This document shows positions 1 through 7,923 of a stretch of DNA of 64,000 nucleotides, piece by piece. This DNA comes from Belliella pelovolcani. Lineage in GTDB: Bacteria > Bacteroidota > Bacteroidia > Cytophagales > Cyclobacteriaceae. The first letter of the stretch is position 1; each line of letters starts with the position of its first letter. A model generated the notes under the pieces. It saw only the letters and a program-made list of their open reading frames with translations, did not search any database and was not told the DNA's origin. Made by a program: the position numbers and the translations under genes. The DNA lies in the NCBI RefSeq assembly GCF_900156785.1, contig NZ_FTOP01000009.1, positions 1-64,000 on the forward strand, given 5' to 3'.

Positions 1-32
1 GGAGAAAACTTTCGTCTTGTTTGCTTGTTCAT
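1..32 (-). CDS. Start of a possible twin-arginine signal protein (partial, cut by window edge)
   Basis: Only about ten codons are visible before the window ends. They read MNKQTRRKFS, with a twin-arginine pair followed by K-F, which is the usual opening of Tat-exported proteins in Bacteroidota (often oxidoreductases of the Gfo/Idh/MocA type). The frame is open to the edge and starts about 30 bp downstream of the truncated receiver gene, on the same strand. The product beyond the Tat-like start cannot be known from this window. Ten codons are weak evidence, so this is a tentative call. Confidence 0.35.
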   Translation of the reverse strand, partial: MNKQTRRKFS

Positions 33-61
33 AAGGTTAAATTTAAACGGTTTTTTTTAAC

Positions 62-313
62 TTAACCTCTGGTCTCAATTTTGGGGAGTATTATATCGTG
101 ACCATTGTAGATGGGTAAGTTGATATCTAAAAGAATCAAATCAGGTCGTTGGGCATTCTGATGTTTTCCTCTTTGAAATAAAAAATCAAGCGCTTCCTCT
201 CCATTTTTAGTCACACTGATATTGGTCAAAATTTTACTTTCTTCAAATGCATCAAGTGTCAAGACTACATCTCCTTCATTGTCCTCTACCAATAATATAT
301 GAACTGCTTCCAT
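62..313 (-). pseudogene. Truncated Rcp1-like response regulator (receiver domain, 3' half missing)
   Basis: The first ~75 residues are a good receiver domain: the acidic pair in LLVEDNEGD and the phospho-acceptor aspartate in LILLDINLP are both present. The sequence departs from the family right after NGHDI and stops nine codons later. The intact paralogue at 5589-6023 continues at this point with the helix and the strand carrying the conserved Thr/Ser and Lys. At 83 residues this gene is about 60 residues short of the usual ~140 and lacks beta4, beta5 and the KP motif, so it should not fold as a working receiver. No other frame across 1-61 restores the lost part, which points to a deletion rather than a frameshift. 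It starts with ATG 9 bp after the broken kinase that precedes it and was probably its partner. Confidence 0.8.
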
Positions 314-322
314 ATGATTTTT

Positions 323-2062
323 TTATTTTTTAATAGTAAAGTAAAAACTGCTACCCTTACCTAAGGTAGATTCAACCCAGATTTTCCCTCCCCAAGAGTC
401 TACATGTTTTTTTGCGACTGCAAGGCCTAAGCCTGTTCCGTCAAACTGCTCCTTATCGTGTAGTCTTTGGAAAATTATGAAAATCTTATCAAAAAACTTA
501 GCATCTATGCCTATTCCATGATCTTTGATTTGAATGATATAATGATCAGACTCTTCTTGAGCACTAATCTCAATCAAAGGAGGCTCGTTTTGTTTAGTAT
601 ATTTTACCGCATTGTCTAGGAGAGAATGAAGTGTTTGAGTCAGAGCTGCTATTGGTCCCATTATTTTTGGCAAGCCATGATTGATGAATTGGACATCTTT
701 TTCTTGAATCACCTTCCTCCTGAGTATTTTATACTGAGCAAAAAGCTCATTCAAATCAATTTCTATTTGGTCCTCCATGGCATTGCCAGCTCTAGAATAT
801 TCTAATAGATCCAATATGATCTGTTTCATTCTACGAGCACCATCAGTTGCAAAGTGGATATATTGATGTGCTTTTTCATCTAATACACCACCATACTTCC
901 GTTGCAATTGATTCATAAAACTCGTGATCATTCTCAAAGGCTCTTGAAGATCATGAGAATTGATAAAGGCAAACTGTTCTAGTTGTTCGTTACTCAACTC
1001 TAGCTCCTTGATATGTTTTTGAAGCTTGATATTGAGTTCTTTTACTGCTTGCTCTTGTTTGATCCTCTCTGTGATATCCGTCATAGCCCCCACCATCCTG
1101 ATTGCTTTTCCAGATTCATCTCTAATGATGATTCCTTTGTCTATCACTGTTTTGATACCTTCAGTTTGATGATGAACCCTATATTCTGCTTGCCAATACT
1201 CCTGAGTAGTATCTGCAAGTGCTTTTTTTAGACTTCCTTTTACTTTAGGAATATCTTCCAGATAAAAACTATCTTGCCAGAATTCGGCTTCTTTGAAGTT
1301 TTTCTTTACCTCGTAACCAAATAGCGCTTCAAACCCATCTGTTCTATAAAACTGATCATTGGCAATATCCCAATCCCAAATAGCATCTGCCGTAGCTTGG
1401 GCAACTTTTTGAAATCGTTCGTTAGCTTTTAGAATTTCAAGCTCAGCTTCCTTTTTATAATCTATATCTCTGAAAAACACACTTATACCATCCTCTGCTG
1501 GATAAGCGTTGACTTCGAACCATTTGCCATAATAATCTTCAAAAGTAATCGCTTCGCCTGTTTCCATTACTTTCTTGTAATTATGGTATGATGGCAGGTT
1601 TATAGCGTCAGGGAATACGTCCCAAAGGTTTTTATTGAGAATATTATCTTTTTTGACATGCAATAACTTCTCAGCAGTTTGATTCCAATAGGTAACTTTA
1701 TAGTTCTTATCCATTGCGAAAAAGGCATCTCCAATACTCTCAAGGATTTTCTTCTTTTCTTCTAAAGCATTAAGCATGTCTATCTCTGCCTTTTTACGAT
1801 CAGTGATGTCCAATATAATCGCCAAAAACTCTTGAATTCCTCTTTCCTCTACAAGCTGCAAATGAACTTCAACAGGATAGGTTGATTGATTCTTACGCTG
1901 ATGGATAGTGAAAAAGACAATTTTATTTTCTTGATGATTAATTAGTGGAGCGACTAATTTCTTGAAATCATCAAGGGCATAATTTGGTTTGATATCAACA
2001 GGTGTCAATTCTTTTATTTCTTCGCTGGAATAACCCAAATTCAACAATGCGCAATGATTCAC
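323..2062 (-). CDS. C-terminal piece of a split PAS histidine kinase (PAS-PAS-PAS-HisKA-HATPase)
   Basis: The piece carries a PAS domain missing its first strand (about 1-95), two more PAS domains (about 100-205 and 215-335), a HisKA domain with the H-box NSHDLQEPLRM (about 345-410) and a complete ATPase domain with N-box LLDNAVKY, G1 DHGIGID and G2 GTGLGLA (about 460-577). The first residue is a GTG codon inside the PAS domain, not a credible start. The frame upstream reads on in the same register to the TAG at 2120-2122, and the 19 codons between encode the missing PAS start (SSLNEIYIFDAKTLKF). It is therefore most likely the C-terminal part of one long kinase whose N-terminal part is the upstream piece, separated by a nonsense codon. 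The kinase core looks intact and might be made if the stop is suppressed or an internal start is used, but that is speculation. Confidence 0.8.
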   Translation of the reverse strand: MNHCALLNLGYSSEEIKELTPVDIKPNYALDDFKKLVAPLINHQENKIVFFTIHQRKNQSTYPVEVHLQLVEERGIQEFLAIILDITDRKKAEIDMLNALEEKKKILESIGDAFFAMDKNYKVTYWNQTAEKLLHVKKDNILNKNLWDVFPDAINLPSYHNYKKVMETGEAITFEDYYGKWFEVNAYPAEDGISVFFRDIDYKKEAELEILKANERFQKVAQATADAIWDWDIANDQFYRTDGFEALFGYEVKKNFKEAEFWQDSFYLEDIPKVKGSLKKALADTTQEYWQAEYRVHHQTEGIKTVIDKGIIIRDESGKAIRMVGAMTDITERIKQEQAVKELNIKLQKHIKELELSNEQLEQFAFINSHDLQEPLRMITSFMNQLQRKYGGVLDEKAHQYIHFATDGARRMKQIILDLLEYSRAGNAMEDQIEIDLNELFAQYKILRRKVIQEKDVQFINHGLPKIMGPIAALTQTLHSLLDNAVKYTKQNEPPLIEISAQEESDHYIIQIKDHGIGIDAKFFDKIFIIFQRLHDKEQFDGTGLGLAVAKKHVDSWGGKIWVESTLGKGSSFYFTIKK

Positions 2063-2119
2063 ATAATTGAACTTGAGAGTTTTGGCATCAAAAATGTAAA
2101 TTTCATTAAGACTACTCTC

Positions 2120-3832
2120 CTAAGTATTCAGTAAGTTTTCCTTCTGTGAGATAATTTTCTTTTGTTCATCAATATCTTGGAAGCTACCAAAGACACGAAT
2201 AGGCTTTTCATTTAAAAACTCAACTTCACCGATGGACCTTACCCATTTTTCATTGCCTTTAGCTGTCATGATTACTGCTTCCAAATCCCAGGGTTCTCCA
2301 GTCAATATCGCATGTTCAACCTTTTCTTTGATAATACTTTTGAAATCTTCCCTGTAAAAACCTATTCCTTCCTCAATAGATAAATCTTGATGAAGGTCTA
2401 TTTCATGAATCTCTTTAGTGACCTCGGAAAAGAATACTTTATTCGTACTCAGATCAATTTCCCAGCTCCCTGTCTTAGAAAGAGCGGCCGTCTCTTCATA
2501 TAACCTGTTTAACTTCTTTTCAAGCGTAATATTCTTTGCAGAAGAATAGATCAAACCTTCCTCCTCATTGATGATTGAGTTCCAGCTGAGCCAGATAACT
2601 TCCCCAGATTTAGTGATATACCGATTTTCAAATACCTCACTGACTTCATTGTTGACCACCTGACTATGTTCTTGATTGGTTTTGATTAGGTCTTCTGGAT
2701 GTAGTAGTTCTCGGTAGTTTTTCCCTATTAATTCTTCGATTTCGTAGCCGAGCATTTGAGAGCCACTAGGGTTGACTTTGAGAATTGCTCCATCAAAATT
2801 GGTAATACAAATCAAATCTGGAAGTGCATTGAATAGTTCCTTGTATTCTTCTTCTTGTCTTTTCCTAAATATTTCAGAACCAATAAACTGCTCTAGTCTA
2901 TAAAATAGATTTTTAAAAGGTTGTAAGTAAGTGTCTTCTTTTGTACTACCGATTACCAAAGCACCAATCACCCGTGCATTATGTAGTAATGGAATACCAA
3001 GTAAGGATCTAATATTTGCTCTAGTAGCTGCTTCTTGTCTGATAAAATTGGTTTTGATTTGACTCTTGTCCCAAATAATTGGTTTCCTTTCTTCCCATAC
3101 TGCCCCTGGTAATCCTTCACCCATCTCGAAGTAGCTAAATATTTCACTATTTGTGAAAAATACCTCACCGGCTTGATCAGTAAAGTACTTCGCTCTTTGG
3201 AATATCCCTGTTTGCTGAAGATTAGGCAGCCAAGCTTCAGCTAAGCTAAACTCACCAAAATCTGCAATTACTTTGCAAACTTCTCTCAAAGATTCATTGA
3301 GATTATCATATTGCTGAAAAACTTCACTGATATCTGCTAGAAGTTGCTTTTCAAGCTCTTGGTTTTTTAAGTTGCTGACATCCCGCTCTATGGCTATCCA
3401 ATGGGTGTACCAACCTGATTCATCTGCGACGGGTGATACAGAAAAATTGATCCAAAAAGGTGTTCCGTCTTTTTTATAATTGACCGTCGTAATCTCATGT
3501 GATTCCCAATTTCTCAATGCGCTACCTAAGTTAGCTAATGCCTTTTTATCAGATTTAGGACCTTGAAGAATTCTTGGTGTCTGTCCTATTACTTCTTTGG
3601 CAGAATAACCAGTCATTTTGGTGAAAGCATCATTCACAAAAATGATTTTTGGTCCAGGTTCTTCAAAAGGTTCTGCTTCAGTAATCATCACAGCATCTTT
3701 GGTATGCTTGATGACACTTTCTAGTAATTTGAGGTGATGCTCTTCTTTTTTCTTAAAAGTAATATCTCTACAAATTACCAAAACAGCATCTCTTTCACCG
3801 AATATTAAGCGGTGTCCATTGACAGCCATCAA
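2120..3832 (-). CDS. Middle piece of the split kinase (PAS-GAF-PAS-PAS sensor modules, no kinase core)
   Basis: Contains the end of one PAS domain (about 1-30), a PAS domain (about 35-150) whose helix reads NDAFTKMTGYSAKEVIG followed by RILQG, a GAF domain (about 165-330), and two further PAS domains (about 335-450 and 450-560). The second PAS resembles LOV domains around the chromophore helix but has Thr-Pro where LOV has the reactive Asn-Cys, so flavin photochemistry is not expected. It ends at a TAG directly before the first strand of another PAS domain in the same frame. No HisKA or ATPase domain is present, so alone it could not signal as a kinase. It overlaps the upstream PAS fragment by 4 bp in a different frame; its start lies inside a PAS domain, showing that the upstream border is a frameshift. 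Confidence 0.75.
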   Translation of the reverse strand: MMAVNGHRLIFGERDAVLVICRDITFKKKEEHHLKLLESVIKHTKDAVMITEAEPFEEPGPKIIFVNDAFTKMTGYSAKEVIGQTPRILQGPKSDKKALANLGSALRNWESHEITTVNYKKDGTPFWINFSVSPVADESGWYTHWIAIERDVSNLKNQELEKQLLADISEVFQQYDNLNESLREVCKVIADFGEFSLAEAWLPNLQQTGIFQRAKYFTDQAGEVFFTNSEIFSYFEMGEGLPGAVWEERKPIIWDKSQIKTNFIRQEAATRANIRSLLGIPLLHNARVIGALVIGSTKEDTYLQPFKNLFYRLEQFIGSEIFRKRQEEEYKELFNALPDLICITNFDGAILKVNPSGSQMLGYEIEELIGKNYRELLHPEDLIKTNQEHSQVVNNEVSEVFENRYITKSGEVIWLSWNSIINEEEGLIYSSAKNITLEKKLNRLYEETAALSKTGSWEIDLSTNKVFFSEVTKEIHEIDLHQDLSIEEGIGFYREDFKSIIKEKVEHAILTGEPWDLEAVIMTAKGNEKWVRSIGEVEFLNEKPIRVFGSFQDIDEQKKIISQKENLLNT

Positions 3833-4107
3833 TAGCTGACTTTTATTTTTTTCAAATGGATAAACTCTCCAAATGTTAAATTACCTGTACTCTTTTTTGC
3901 CTTCTGAATGGCTTTTTTCAACTTGGGAAGTTCTGATGCAGGTCTGATATCTTTTAGGTTCATGTTCAAAAATTCTTCCCTGGTATAGCCGTAATGCTTT
4001 ACAGCGGCATCATTGACTTCCAAGAATTCAAAAGTATTCAGGTCATATACCCAAGAGGGGAGAGGGTTGAGAAAAAACAAGGTGGAATAGTCAGGTTGTT
4101 GAGGCAT
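3829..4107 (-). pseudogene. N-terminal PAS fragment of the split kinase (frameshifted)
   Basis: Ninety-two residues forming the first three quarters of a PAS domain (LFFLNPLPSWVYDLNTFEF, then HYGYTREEF). It closely parallels the PAS domain in the protein at 4571-5587. It runs out of frame after HLKK, at a run of seven A residues on the coding strand (3846-3852). With one more A the frame would continue as NKSQLLMAVNGHR into the next piece, and the restored PAS would match the 4571-5587 paralogue in length residue for residue between HLKK and the terminal DVT/DIT. The ATG start is credible, with an AGGAGA about 35 bp upstream. A sequencing error in the homopolymer is a simple alternative explanation. 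Confidence 0.75.
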
Positions 4108-4169
4108 TTGATATATAATTTTAAATAATCCACACAGGTCAATCTCCTGAAAGCTATATCAAGGCTACC

Positions 4170-4574
4170 TTAAGTATTAAATAATGAGGATAATGGCTCT
4201 AGTGCCTTGATTTCTTCCATATTTTTCATGCTGACTGGTTTTTCTATATAACCTGCCACTAATTCATACTGACTAGCTTTGATACGATCGGATTTATTGA
4301 TGGATGAGGTGATGATGACAACATACACGGGGAAATCTAATCCCATGGAAGGGATAAAATCCAAGAAATCCCAACCGTCGAAATCAGGCATATTGATATC
4401 CAATAAGATAATTTGGGGATTATTACTGTCTTTTTGATTGTTCAGATAGCCCAAAGCATCTTGACCTGTCAGAAAACCTTGTGGATCATGGTGCAGTCCA
4501 CTTTTAATAAGTAGGTGTCTGACGAGTTTGATGATAATATCTTCGTCGTCAACAATTAAAATATCGTATTTCAT
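4170..4574 (-). CDS. Single-domain response regulator paired with the ATPase-less kinase-like protein
   Basis: A 134-residue receiver with no output domain: DILIVDDED carries the acidic pocket, IILLDINMPDFDG the phospho-acceptor Asp, VVIITSS the conserved switch Ser, and YIEKP the conserved Lys-Pro. It starts with an ATGA overlap on the stop of the REC-PAS-H-box protein upstream, so the two are translationally coupled. Its sequence around VIITSSINKSDRIKASQY is closer to the receiver at 17186-17566 (VIIVTSSLSLSDKAKAKEY) than to the Rcp1-type receivers in this array. Both these receivers sit just downstream of a protein ending in an SHxVRAPL domain, which suggests a dedicated pair. Function beyond phosphotransfer or binding is unknown. 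Confidence 0.88.
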   Translation of the reverse strand: MKYDILIVDDEDIIIKLVRHLLIKSGLHHDPQGFLTGQDALGYLNNQKDSNNPQIILLDINMPDFDGWDFLDFIPSMGLDFPVYVVIITSSINKSDRIKASQYELVAGYIEKPVSMKNMEEIKALEPLSSLFNT

Positions 4575-5587
4575 TTTAGGGAATCTATATTGATTTGCTC
4601 AGTTTTATTCGTAATATCTCTGATAATTCTATCCAATTCATCTGTTGAGTTGAGGATATGCTGCATCATTTCTTTTTTGTCTATATCTGGATCATCATCA
4701 TCAGTCATATTGATCAAGTTGACTAAACCCATCAATCTTGCTAGTGGGGCTCTAACCACATGCGACTGAATCCAAGCGATTTCCTTTAACTTCTCATTTT
4801 GCTTTTCTATGGCACTGATGTATTGAAACTTTAAGGTTACGTCATTAGCTAAGACCAGTAGGGCTGGATTTCCTTCAAAGTCCAAGTCATTGTAGCTGAT
4901 TTCTACATCGATTTGTTCTCCATTTTTTTTGAGATGCTTGAAAACACCAGGGTTTTTTCTTCCTTCAAGCTCCTCATTTTGTGCTATGGTTTCCATGACT
5001 CTATCCTTTTCTGATTCAGGACGAATGTCAAATACAGTCATTTCCAAAAACTCCTCCTTACTATACCCATAATGTGAAATTGCTGCCCTATTGACATCTA
5101 GAAACTTGAAAGTTTCCTTGTCAAAAACATACATTGGAAGGGGACTTAAATGAAACAGTTCTCTATATCTCTTCTCAGAATCTTCTAATTGATTGAAAAC
5201 TTTCTTACGCTCAATGGAATAGGTGATGCTTTTCTGGAGAATGTCAGATTTAAGTTCATCTTTTAACAAATAATCCGCAGTACCCATCCCAATGGACTTG
5301 ATAGCAAAGTTCCTATCTGAATAGCCTGTCAGTACGATTACAGGGATATTTCCGGCAAATTTTAAGATCTCAGTCACCAACTCTTCTCCACTTCGATCAG
5401 GAAGACTCAGGTCCAAGAGGATCACATCGTATTTTGAAGTATCTCTAGTGAGGGCTTCTTTACAGGTACTGGTATGTTCGATTTCTAAGTAATTAAACTC
5501 TTCCTCCAAATACTCAGAAATGAGCAAAAAATCCCCCATATTGTCTTCGATAACCAATATCCGCATCAATGCTTCCTTCTCGTTCAT
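4571..5587 (-). CDS. Receiver-PAS protein ending in an H-box domain without an ATPase domain
   Basis: Order of domains: receiver (about 8-125; phospho-acceptor Asp in ILLDLSLPD), PAS (about 140-255) and a C-terminal helical domain (about 265-335) with WIQSHVVRAPLARLMGLV. That motif has the His and Arg-x-Pro-Leu of a HisKA dimerisation/phosphotransfer domain, but the protein stops about 60 residues later and no HATPase domain follows in any frame. The next gene is instead a single-domain receiver overlapping by 4 bp. It may act as a phosphotransfer or docking protein that receives phosphate from another kinase of the array. The alternative start at the second Met (MRILVIEDN) is possible. This ending is not a recent truncation: the protein at 17553-20225 ends the same way. 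Confidence 0.85.
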   Translation of the reverse strand: MNEKEALMRILVIEDNMGDFLLISEYLEEEFNYLEIEHTSTCKEALTRDTSKYDVILLDLSLPDRSGEELVTEILKFAGNIPVIVLTGYSDRNFAIKSIGMGTADYLLKDELKSDILQKSITYSIERKKVFNQLEDSEKRYRELFHLSPLPMYVFDKETFKFLDVNRAAISHYGYSKEEFLEMTVFDIRPESEKDRVMETIAQNEELEGRKNPGVFKHLKKNGEQIDVEISYNDLDFEGNPALLVLANDVTLKFQYISAIEKQNEKLKEIAWIQSHVVRAPLARLMGLVNLINMTDDDDPDIDKKEMMQHILNSTDELDRIIRDITNKTEQINIDSLK

Positions 5588-5588
5588 A

Positions 5589-6023
5589 TTAGCTGGTTTT
5601 GTTGGGTAGAGTTACAATGGATAACCAAAAGTTCTCAATACTTACTACTGCTTTTATAAAGTCATCCACATCGATTGGTTTTGTAATGTAGCAATTGACA
5701 TGATTTTTATATGATTCATTGATGTCTTTTGGAGAAGATGAAGTAGTCAGCATGATAATAGGTATGTGCTTATACGCTTCACTATTTTTAAAATACTGCA
5801 AAACCTCGTGACCATTTAGTTTAGGAAGATTTACATCTAGAATGATTAGATCTGGCGGTAAAGCATCTTCGTATTCACCGATTTTTTCTACATACTGTAT
5901 TGCTCTTTCACCATCTTTGACTACACTGATGGTGTTTTTCATCTTGGCTTCTTCTAATGCTTCTAGTGTCAAAAGGATATCACCCTCGTTGTCTTCCACC
6001 AGTAAAATATGGACATTTTTCAT
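5589..6023 (-). CDS. Rcp1-like single-domain response regulator
   Basis: 144 residues, a full receiver: LLVEDNEGD acidic pocket, phospho-acceptor Asp in LIILDVNLPKLNG, switch Thr in IIMLTTSS and ITKP with the conserved Lys. It belongs to the group typified by cyanobacterial Rcp1, single-domain regulators encoded next to phytochrome-like kinases. It follows the 6115-7920 kinase after a 91-bp gap and ends 1 bp before the start of the REC-PAS-H-box protein. It is the intact paralogue of the truncated receiver at 62-313 and is useful as a reference for what that gene has lost. No output domain is present. Confidence 0.9.
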   Translation of the reverse strand: MKNVHILLVEDNEGDILLTLEALEEAKMKNTISVVKDGERAIQYVEKIGEYEDALPPDLIILDVNLPKLNGHEVLQYFKNSEAYKHIPIIMLTTSSSPKDINESYKNHVNCYITKPIDVDDFIKAVVSIENFWLSIVTLPNKTS

Positions 6024-6114
6024 ATTGATATTGTGATTCTTGAGGTGATTATCCCAAATTTTAAATCAGTATTGTACTATCCGAATATACTAAAAAGTTT
6101 GGCTTATCACATGT

Positions 6115-7920
6115 TTAAGCAAAATTTTCAGGTGATTTTTTGATGGTAAAGGTGAATTTGGCACCTTGACCAAGGGCTGATTCAACTGATATATGACCAC
6201 CATGTTGTTGGATGATTTTCTTACAAGTGGCCAGTCCCATTCCTATCCCCTGATATTTCCCTGAGGCTTTGGTTCTTGTGAAAAGGAGAAATATCAATTC
6301 TTGATCTTTCTTGGCTATTCCCGGGCCATTATCCTTGATTGTAAACTCCCAATAATCTTCCAAGTCTTTTCCAGAGATTTCTACCTCTGGTGTTGCTTTT
6401 TCAGCGCTATATTTCAAGGCATTGCTGATCAGATTCTGAAGGACAATCTTGATTGAAGTTCTTGATGCTTCTATCATAGGGAGAGGATGGACAGTAAGAT
6501 TCATGTTTTTCTCGTCAATCTGAGCTTGATGCAATTCTTTGATTTCATGGATCAGTACTTCTGGATTGAAGGTTTCTCTGGCTTGATCTACATAGCCAAG
6601 CCTTGCATGATTAAGCATTTCTGTGATCAAGTCCTGCATCTTGATCGCACTATCTCTTGATATTTGAATATATTGCTTGGCTTTTTCGGGAAGATTGTCA
6701 CTGTATTTTTTGTCAAGGAGTTCCATGAAGCTTTTGACCATTCTAAGTGGCTCTTTCAAATCATGTGAGACCATGGAAGCAAAGGTATTAAGTTCTTGAT
6801 TTGCAGCCTCCAGCGCTTGGTTTTTGTCCGAAAGTGCCTCTTCAAATTCTTTTCTTGTACTGATATTTACCCCAGTTCCAATAATACATGGTTGCCCACG
6901 GTAGATGATTGGTTTGGCTTTGAAAAGATAGGGTGTTGGTGCACCTGTTTTATGTTCCAGATAGGCATCTACTTGGTAACTTCCTAATTCATAGGCTTTC
7001 AGTATGGCTTCCTGAACTTTGGTTCTATCTTCTTCTAAGATAAGGTCTAATACATTTGGCAGATTGGAAAACTCTTGATGAGAATAACCTGTAGCAGTTT
7101 CGGTATAGCCGTTCCATTTTAGGAGTTTTCCTTTTTGGTCAAATAAGAAAAATAAAGAGGGTACATTGTTAATTAGCGTTTGAGTAAGTTCTTTCTCTCT
7201 CTTGAGCGCTCTCAGAGCTTTCTTTTCGTCGGTGATGTCTTTGGCTATGCTCAAAATAGAAATGACTTTCCCTTCTTTGTTAAACAATGGAGTGACTGTT
7301 ATGGAGAGCCATTTTTTATTCCCTTTCAAGTCTATGATTCGAAGTTCCCTTTCTAGTCTTTCAAAATGATCTATGCTCTTAATGATTTCATTAGCAACAG
7401 ACCTATCATGGTCATGGAAGAATTTAAGAATATTAACACCAAGTATATCGGCGTAATTTTCAGAACCTAAAGTATCTAAGGTGATGGGGTTGCATCCCAA
7501 TATCTTACCATCTAAACCCACGTCTATGATAGCAGTTGGGATATTGTTTAAAATGGATTTCAATTTATTACCGCTGGGGTGGATGGGCTGAATAAATAAG
7601 GCTAAATCTTGATTTTCATTTGATAGTTTTTTAATCTCAATTTTAAACTCCTCTAGCTGTGCAGAATTCTTGATGAAATTATAAAACCTTGTTTTCCCTC
7701 GTTCATTCACGACATCTAAAAGATGGCCCAATTCTTCCAGTTGATTACTTTCGAGATGCGGAGACAAGGCGCTATCTATCGGCCAAAGATCAAAGTTTTG
7801 ATCATGACAATCTGCCCACTCGCAAAAAGCTTCATTGCAAGCAATTAATTTCATGATGCCCGACTCTTGCCGAATAATCAAAGATGGTATTGGCGATATG
7901 TCAAAAAGCGCCTGATACAA
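6115..7920 (-). CDS. PAS histidine kinase (three PAS domains)
   Basis: 601 residues with no membrane segment, so probably cytoplasmic. Three PAS domains (about 1-110, 120-230, 240-350) are followed by HisKA with the H-box MVSHDLKEPLRM (about 365-435) and an ATPase domain (about 480-597) with N-box LISNALKY, G1 DNGPGIA and G2 GIGMGLA. The kinase core is of the COG4251 type found in phytochrome-like kinases, but no chromophore-binding domain is present. It begins 3 bp after the stop of the REC-PAS kinase upstream and is followed by an Rcp1-like receiver, the likely phospho-acceptor. Confidence 0.93.
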   Translation of the reverse strand: MYQALFDISPIPSLIIRQESGIMKLIACNEAFCEWADCHDQNFDLWPIDSALSPHLESNQLEELGHLLDVVNERGKTRFYNFIKNSAQLEEFKIEIKKLSNENQDLALFIQPIHPSGNKLKSILNNIPTAIIDVGLDGKILGCNPITLDTLGSENYADILGVNILKFFHDHDRSVANEIIKSIDHFERLERELRIIDLKGNKKWLSITVTPLFNKEGKVISILSIAKDITDEKKALRALKREKELTQTLINNVPSLFFLFDQKGKLLKWNGYTETATGYSHQEFSNLPNVLDLILEEDRTKVQEAILKAYELGSYQVDAYLEHKTGAPTPYLFKAKPIIYRGQPCIIGTGVNISTRKEFEEALSDKNQALEAANQELNTFASMVSHDLKEPLRMVKSFMELLDKKYSDNLPEKAKQYIQISRDSAIKMQDLITEMLNHARLGYVDQARETFNPEVLIHEIKELHQAQIDEKNMNLTVHPLPMIEASRTSIKIVLQNLISNALKYSAEKATPEVEISGKDLEDYWEFTIKDNGPGIAKKDQELIFLLFTRTKASGKYQGIGMGLATCKKIIQQHGGHISVESALGQGAKFTFTIKKSPENFA

Positions 7921-7923
7921 GAC

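Noticed and set aside
3580-3640. Possible LOV photosensor in the broken kinase
   Set aside because: The segment before RILQG has Thr-Pro where LOV domains need Asn-Cys, so the flavin-binding cysteine is missing.
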